DNA from: Spirogloea muscicola
Lineage: Eukaryota; Streptophyta; Zygnematophyceae; Spirogloeales; Spirogloeaceae
Reading direction: 5' to 3'
Length of the DNA: 17,494 nucleotides
Assembly (NCBI GenBank): GCA_009602725.1
Contig: WELB01000015.1
Location: forward strand, 966,915-984,408
Shown piece by piece: positions 10,201 through 16,200 of the stretch (position 1 is the first letter of the stretch; every line of letters starts with the position of its first letter). Both the position numbers and the translations under genes were made by a program. The notes below the pieces were generated by a model. It searched no databases and was not told the DNA's origin. It was given only the letters and a program-made list of their open reading frames with translations.

Positions 10201-13200
10201 CCTTTTGCAAAGCTTCCATTGGCAAGTCTGACTCTCCGAGCATCTCCCACAACCTCTTGAGCTGAGATAACAGCTTGTCAAGATACCCATAAAGGCTTTC
10301 TGCAGAGCAGTGCCATGAGAATGTCTTCAGAATATGGCCGTGTCATACTGACTCTGAAGAGATGATCTTGTACCTCATCGAGGCTCGCTGCTTCCAGGCA
10401 AAGTGACCTGTTGCACAACTGCCAGTATGTGATGGTCTGACTTAGACTAGTTGGCAGCATCTCTGACTGCTGAAGTACCAAACATTCATCTCACCTTGGT
10501 CAATATCTGGTCCCAGTTTCAAGAGTGCCAAGAGCAAAACCAGCGTGTCCAAATTGCCGGAACTTTCACCAAGAGCATCTACAACTGCTGCCAGTCCTGA
10601 CTCAGCTATGGACGAGACGACTGCTGTGTTCACCAAAGTGTCTCTTCTCTGTCCTTCTTCCTGCAAAGAATTGGTGGACAAGTTACGTACTTAAAGTGGC
10701 AGCTGGATGAACAAGTGTACGTGAAGTACACTGCTGCTGTCAGCGCTGCAGGATGAATTGCTAATTACCTTAAGGCCACACTGAACACGTACAAAGTATT
10801 TGAAAATGCTGCCCTTGTCTTGCCTTGCCTTCCATTCTTACCTTGTTGTGTTTCTCGCTGTCCTCTCCTGCAGCATGCTGGTCCATTGCTGCCTCAGCCG
10901 CTTGCATGCACTGGAACTCGGGAACAGCCTCACCAAGCTGCGCAGCCAGCCTGATTGCAGTGTGGCTCACCGATCGGAGCTGCATGATACTCAACAAGCT
11001 TTTGTATCAAACTTCAAGCACAATGGAGCACCTTCTGAGCTCTGGTTGCCAAGCAGCATAGCAATGTAATATATATGTGCCCATTGCCTAATGAGCTGAC
11101 TTGATGTTGTCACTTGCATCTCACGAGTTCTCCACACAACAGCAGCAGATAACAATCGCAACCCTTGCTTGCAGCCTCTTAATCACTGTCAATCACTGAT
11201 GTATTCTGTATGCTGTATTACGACTGAAAGAGAGTTAAATAGAGGAAAGCAACAGATTTCCACAGTGTATGAGCCGGTAAAGCAAGCTGAAAGTGTGGTG
11301 AACGCACCTAATCACTGATTGACGGCTTTTCAAGCTAATCTGAACCCAACACTAATGCCAATGAAAATCCCGTGTCCTGACCCTAGTCCCACCAGCCTTT
11401 GATGTAGTTGCATAACTGAGATTGTTACCTTAGGCGTGCATAGCAGGTGGCATGTGAGGGTTGTAGCAACTCTGCGAGCATAACTGGCATTGGTGGGGAG
11501 GAAGTCATTGACGAGAAGCTTCAGGCCCCGCTTAAGCACAGCCCTTATATCCGCCTGCTGGCCTTTCGAAGCTGCTGACACAATCACATCAACCCATGTG
11601 GTCAACTCATGAGACAGTTAAGGTGGGCTCAAGGAGCAAACCACAGCTTAGACCTCTTGATGAACTTGACATTCACTGCAAAAATCAACAACTGCTTATG
11701 CTCATCACAGACATACAGAGTGCTGCACTGCTCTAGTCAACCATTAATGAGCACGAGCATGGGACCCACATGAATTCACTCAAGCTCAGCCTTGTTATCG
11801 GCGCTTCATATCCTTTGGTTGATAATTTTCCTTAACAATGCCAACGATGAGTGCTATAACTAAGACCGTCAATAACATGTGCGCCTGAAGCGCGTGTACA
11901 GCACACCTGAAGAAATGGCCCGTCGCGCAGAGTGCAGAAGGCCTGCCAGGGCATTAAACAACGATTCGGGAGAGAGGCTGTTGATGAGCATGTCCTTGGC
12001 CGCCAACACGGCCAGCGTGACCTGCCAGTCCTCATCCTGAAGGCGCTGCTGGAGGACGTCTACCACATATATCTGCATGGCATCCCATGCATGGATCAGG
12101 ACTCAGACCGCCACGCAATGACAAAAGTACAGTACAGTGGTAAATGACATGGAATGCTCTTTGATAAACACTAGGTATATACATCAACATGCACTTCCTT
12201 GCAATTATGAGCTCACAACATAGGACCAAAAATATATAAATAATCCACTAATGCAGACACCTACAACAATCTAGAGTCATTTGGAGTACCAACTTCCTCA
12301 GGAAGTTTTGGCTGCTGCCAAGCACGGAAGCTGCAATGATACTGCCACCTTGTTGTACTTTAAGAAGAGTCGCTGTCTTACCCGAAACTGCAGGTCCATC
12401 TCCGAGGTCCTGGAGAGCTCCGCCAACCGGCGCACCGCCGCCACCCGAATGTGTGCCTGCTCCCCTCAGTGCACCAGGCAGCTTAGCTCTAAGTTTTCTA
12501 AATTGCTATTACTTATTGACAAACATGTGCCTGTTCCTCAGCAGTCGCGTGAACTTTACAACTTCTGAGGTAAAAGTCATGTACATGCAACTCATCCGAC
12601 TCGCACTTAACATTGATCATGCAGTCATTTCTGCAAGCTTTTCAATCTGCAACAGATGGTATCGGAGCATGCTCAACTAACACGATTGTCCATCACAAAT
12701 ACGATGACCATAGGCCCCACAGTGAACATACTCGTCTGCCAACTTCAAGCCAGCATTGCACAGAAATAGCGGCAGGATGCGCAACACCGACCTTAAGCGC
12801 AAGACGTAACTGCTGAAGAAACTGTACCTTGGCATCATTGACGGCGCGTAGGAGTGTCGTGCGGGACTCGGGCAGCGGGGAGCGCAGGCTGTGGGGCAAC
12901 GCCTCGTTCAGGAATGACAGCAGCCCAGAAGCACCCTCTTCCACACTCTTCTTGCTGCTCCTGTCTTCATTGGCATCCTGCACATAAATTACTAGATGCA
13001 ATATAAATATATTAATTGAAAATGATGAATACATACATGGACCTACTCTTAAATTAGGCTCAAGGTGTCATGAGATCAGGCCCATGCCGAGCAAGCCTTT
13101 TACGCACACAATACAGGCGACTGCGCTTGGTGAAGTGCTTTTGACGAGCAGGCGACGAAGCGAGAGCATGGCTGTGGGTTTGCTGTCACTTGCGCACCGC

Positions 13201-16200
13201 CAAAGCCACATTAAGGGCTTCATCCAGCTCCGCCCCATATCGCTTGTCAAGTGCCTGCAGGACTCTGTGAGCCATGCTTCCTGCATTTTGCCAAGCAAAT
13301 TTGCATTACTGCCTGTAGCCTCTCCGACTCCGAGCTTACTAAGTGCAGTGACTAGTTCTTGGTGCAAGTGGGCAGAAATAGAGACAGAGACAAGGAGCAC
13401 ACAACAATCAGGAGCTGAGACTGAGCAGATCCTCAGCGAGACCCAATCTGACATGTCATGCAGGCGGTAACCGAAACAATTATGGACGTGACAGTCAATT
13501 GCCAAAATATAGTCCTCCAGTCCAGTGCAGACAACCCACTTGTATGCTGCAGCTCCTCGCCGTGGTCTTTGTTGGAGGACAGTCTCAGCTGGCAGATGCT
13601 CAGGAGTGACAAGACCATTGCTTTGACGTGGCGGGAGAGCGGCACCCGGGCAATGATGTTGAGCAGCAGCTGCTCGTGCCTCTCCTGCTTCGAGCTGCAA
13701 TCAACTCGCGTCCTTAGTTGCTTGGCATGTCCTCTAACCCAGTGGTTCTCTTTGCATGTGCACCAATGTTTCTACCACGAGAACGGAAGCTCCTCCTGAT
13801 GATTGTGTGACTTACCAGCTCCAGAGCCTGCTGGAGAAAACATCTATAACAAGGAGCTGCACGTGACCCAGCTATACAAGGAAGTACACGTGACATATAC
13901 ATGCATGCACCGACCTCAAAGCACAAAAATGACACAAGCAACGAAACAGATAGAGGCCACGAAGGCCTTGCAGGAGCCCGGTGTCTTGCCTGTGCTGGAT
14001 GAGGCCTTCCAGCAAGAGTGACAGCAACTTGAAGGTGTTGAATCTGGCAGATACTTCCGCAAGGAGAATAGGCAGATCCCTGTGCCATTACGGAAGAATG
14101 TAGGTGAGTTCTGATCAAATGCCTCCACACATGCAAAGTTAGCTACGGCATTGAGCTCGTGAAAAGAAACTCTGAACGAAGTGCGACCTGGTTGGCAGTG
14201 TTACTCACCTGAATTTAACGAGATAATTGAAAGCCTTTCTAGGGAATGTGTTCAGCATTTGTTTCTGCACAATGCCAGGCAGAATGTGTCAGAAAGGCTA
14301 CGTTAACAGGCTTTTCTAAAACGTCTGCGCATGGAAGGCAGGTACATGAAGCAGCGGGCGCTTGAATTTGAGTCGAAAGATCTCCAAGACAGTACACAAT
14401 GCCGGACTCAATGGGGAGCATTACAATTGCAGGATCTCTTAAGAAGGGGATATAGGATCTCTGAGGATGAACACAAGAATCTGTGACAACCAGCTACACT
14501 GGCGACAACTTGACAATCGCACGGGCAATGCAAGCGAGCAGTCCAGCAGTGGATAGGCATACACACAGGAGTGCCTTGCTTGCTGCTTGCGTTGGCTGAG
14601 CATTCATTCAACTTAATTGGCATGATACCGTGACACTTAGGATGCTGAGACTCACGGATTGTCGATTTTACAAACCCACTTGGCCATTTCAGCGGGGCTT
14701 GCAGTTGCTGACCCACCTGGCAGAGCTGGACGAGGAGGAGCAGGCGCTCCTCAGCCATGGGTGGCCCCGCAGCTTCGTGCGCAGCATCCGCAGGCTTGCA
14801 CAGGCCCTCAAAGAGAGTCTCCAGCAGGGCCTCAGACAGCTCCGCGCGGCTTGCAATCTGTGCGACGACCATCAAGCCGCCGGCCTGCAGGGACACAGAG
14901 CCGGAGAGCTCCACTCAAGCATCAGATGGAACTCACAGCTCCCTAACCTGATGTACGCAGGTCTTAAGGGCCAACCTGATTTCATCTAGCCAAACAGATG
15001 CAGATTGTGCAGATTGTGCGTGCGGCACACTAGAGTGGACACACTGGCATCACAATTGCAAACCAAATCTAGGACCAGACCTGGTTCTTATCTAGACAGA
15101 AACTACATAATTAACGCCCTCGGGCAAGAATTGGGGACAAGTTGAGCTGCTTGCAGCAGCCTCTATTTGCTGACCTGGTACTCTTTGGCGACGTCCTTCC
15201 GGAAGGAGTGCTGCACGTAGGGCAGGATGCGGTTGACAAGAGAGTCTGAGAGAACCGGGACGACTGCCATGGTCTCCATGACCGTCACAGCGCAGAAGGA
15301 GAGCGCGACGCGGTTGAGCGCCCCAAGCTCTGCCGCGGACTTGGCCTGGCACACCCATCCACAACTTTATAAGCTCCCTCAATTGCTAATGGAGTCAGCG
15401 CAAGGTGCCCCTGCAGCCTCGCAGAAGTAGCAATTGCTTCTTGGCGACAAAGTATCGTGTACATTAGAATATCAAACCCCTGCTATCATTCAAACCGCGT
15501 ATTACACCATAGAAGTTTCAGCATTGGCACAGGGCAAGGCTTACAAGCTCGCAAATGGCTTCTAGCACAGCCATATCGTGCGTGCACCGCTGCACCAGCG
15601 CGGACCGTGGCACAGCGGCCCCTGACCGCTGGCAGCCCTCCAAAAACTCCCACCTCGTCTTTCTGGTTTGCACAAGCCAGCCAGTAAAGGGTCACCTCAT
15701 CAGTCGCAAGCATTGTATATCATGCAGCTCACAAAAGGTAAGAAATCTGCTACTACCTGATCTCCTTAATGCTTAACACTAATACCTAAGCAACAGATCT
15801 GCAGCAGACACATGCGAGGGGGGCAGAAAGATGAGGAGAGTCAGTGAAGCAAATGAACGCCATTGACATTACTGTCAAAATGCAGAGTGTATAATTTCAG
15901 GTGCGGTGGTTGAGATCAGGACTGGGCACAAGCTATGGGTTTGGGACGGTTTGTCTAATTGAGAGTCTATGTATGCCCTTCTGCATCCGCAAAATCCAGC
16001 GAGGTTTTAGAACCTTCCAAGGGTCACTGACCGGAGGTGTAGCAGCTGCACGATCTTGACAAAGAGGTTGGTCTCGTGGTACGGCAGGATGCACGCCATC
16101 ATGGCGTCCACATTGTAGACCTGGACCCTGCCACCACCACAGTGCAACACGTGCAACGCGCCTGTGAAAGTAAGAAGTTGCAAATTCATGGAAAAGGCGT

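Noticed and set aside
11700-11720. GTGATGA C-box-like string on the minus strand in intron 13
   Set aside because: No D box at a suitable distance and no terminal stem.
13916-14136. Alternative GT donors for exon 8 that avoid the GC donor
   Set aside because: The in-phase option adds about 25 residues with no counterpart in orthologues and a weak donor; the GC donor gives an exact match.
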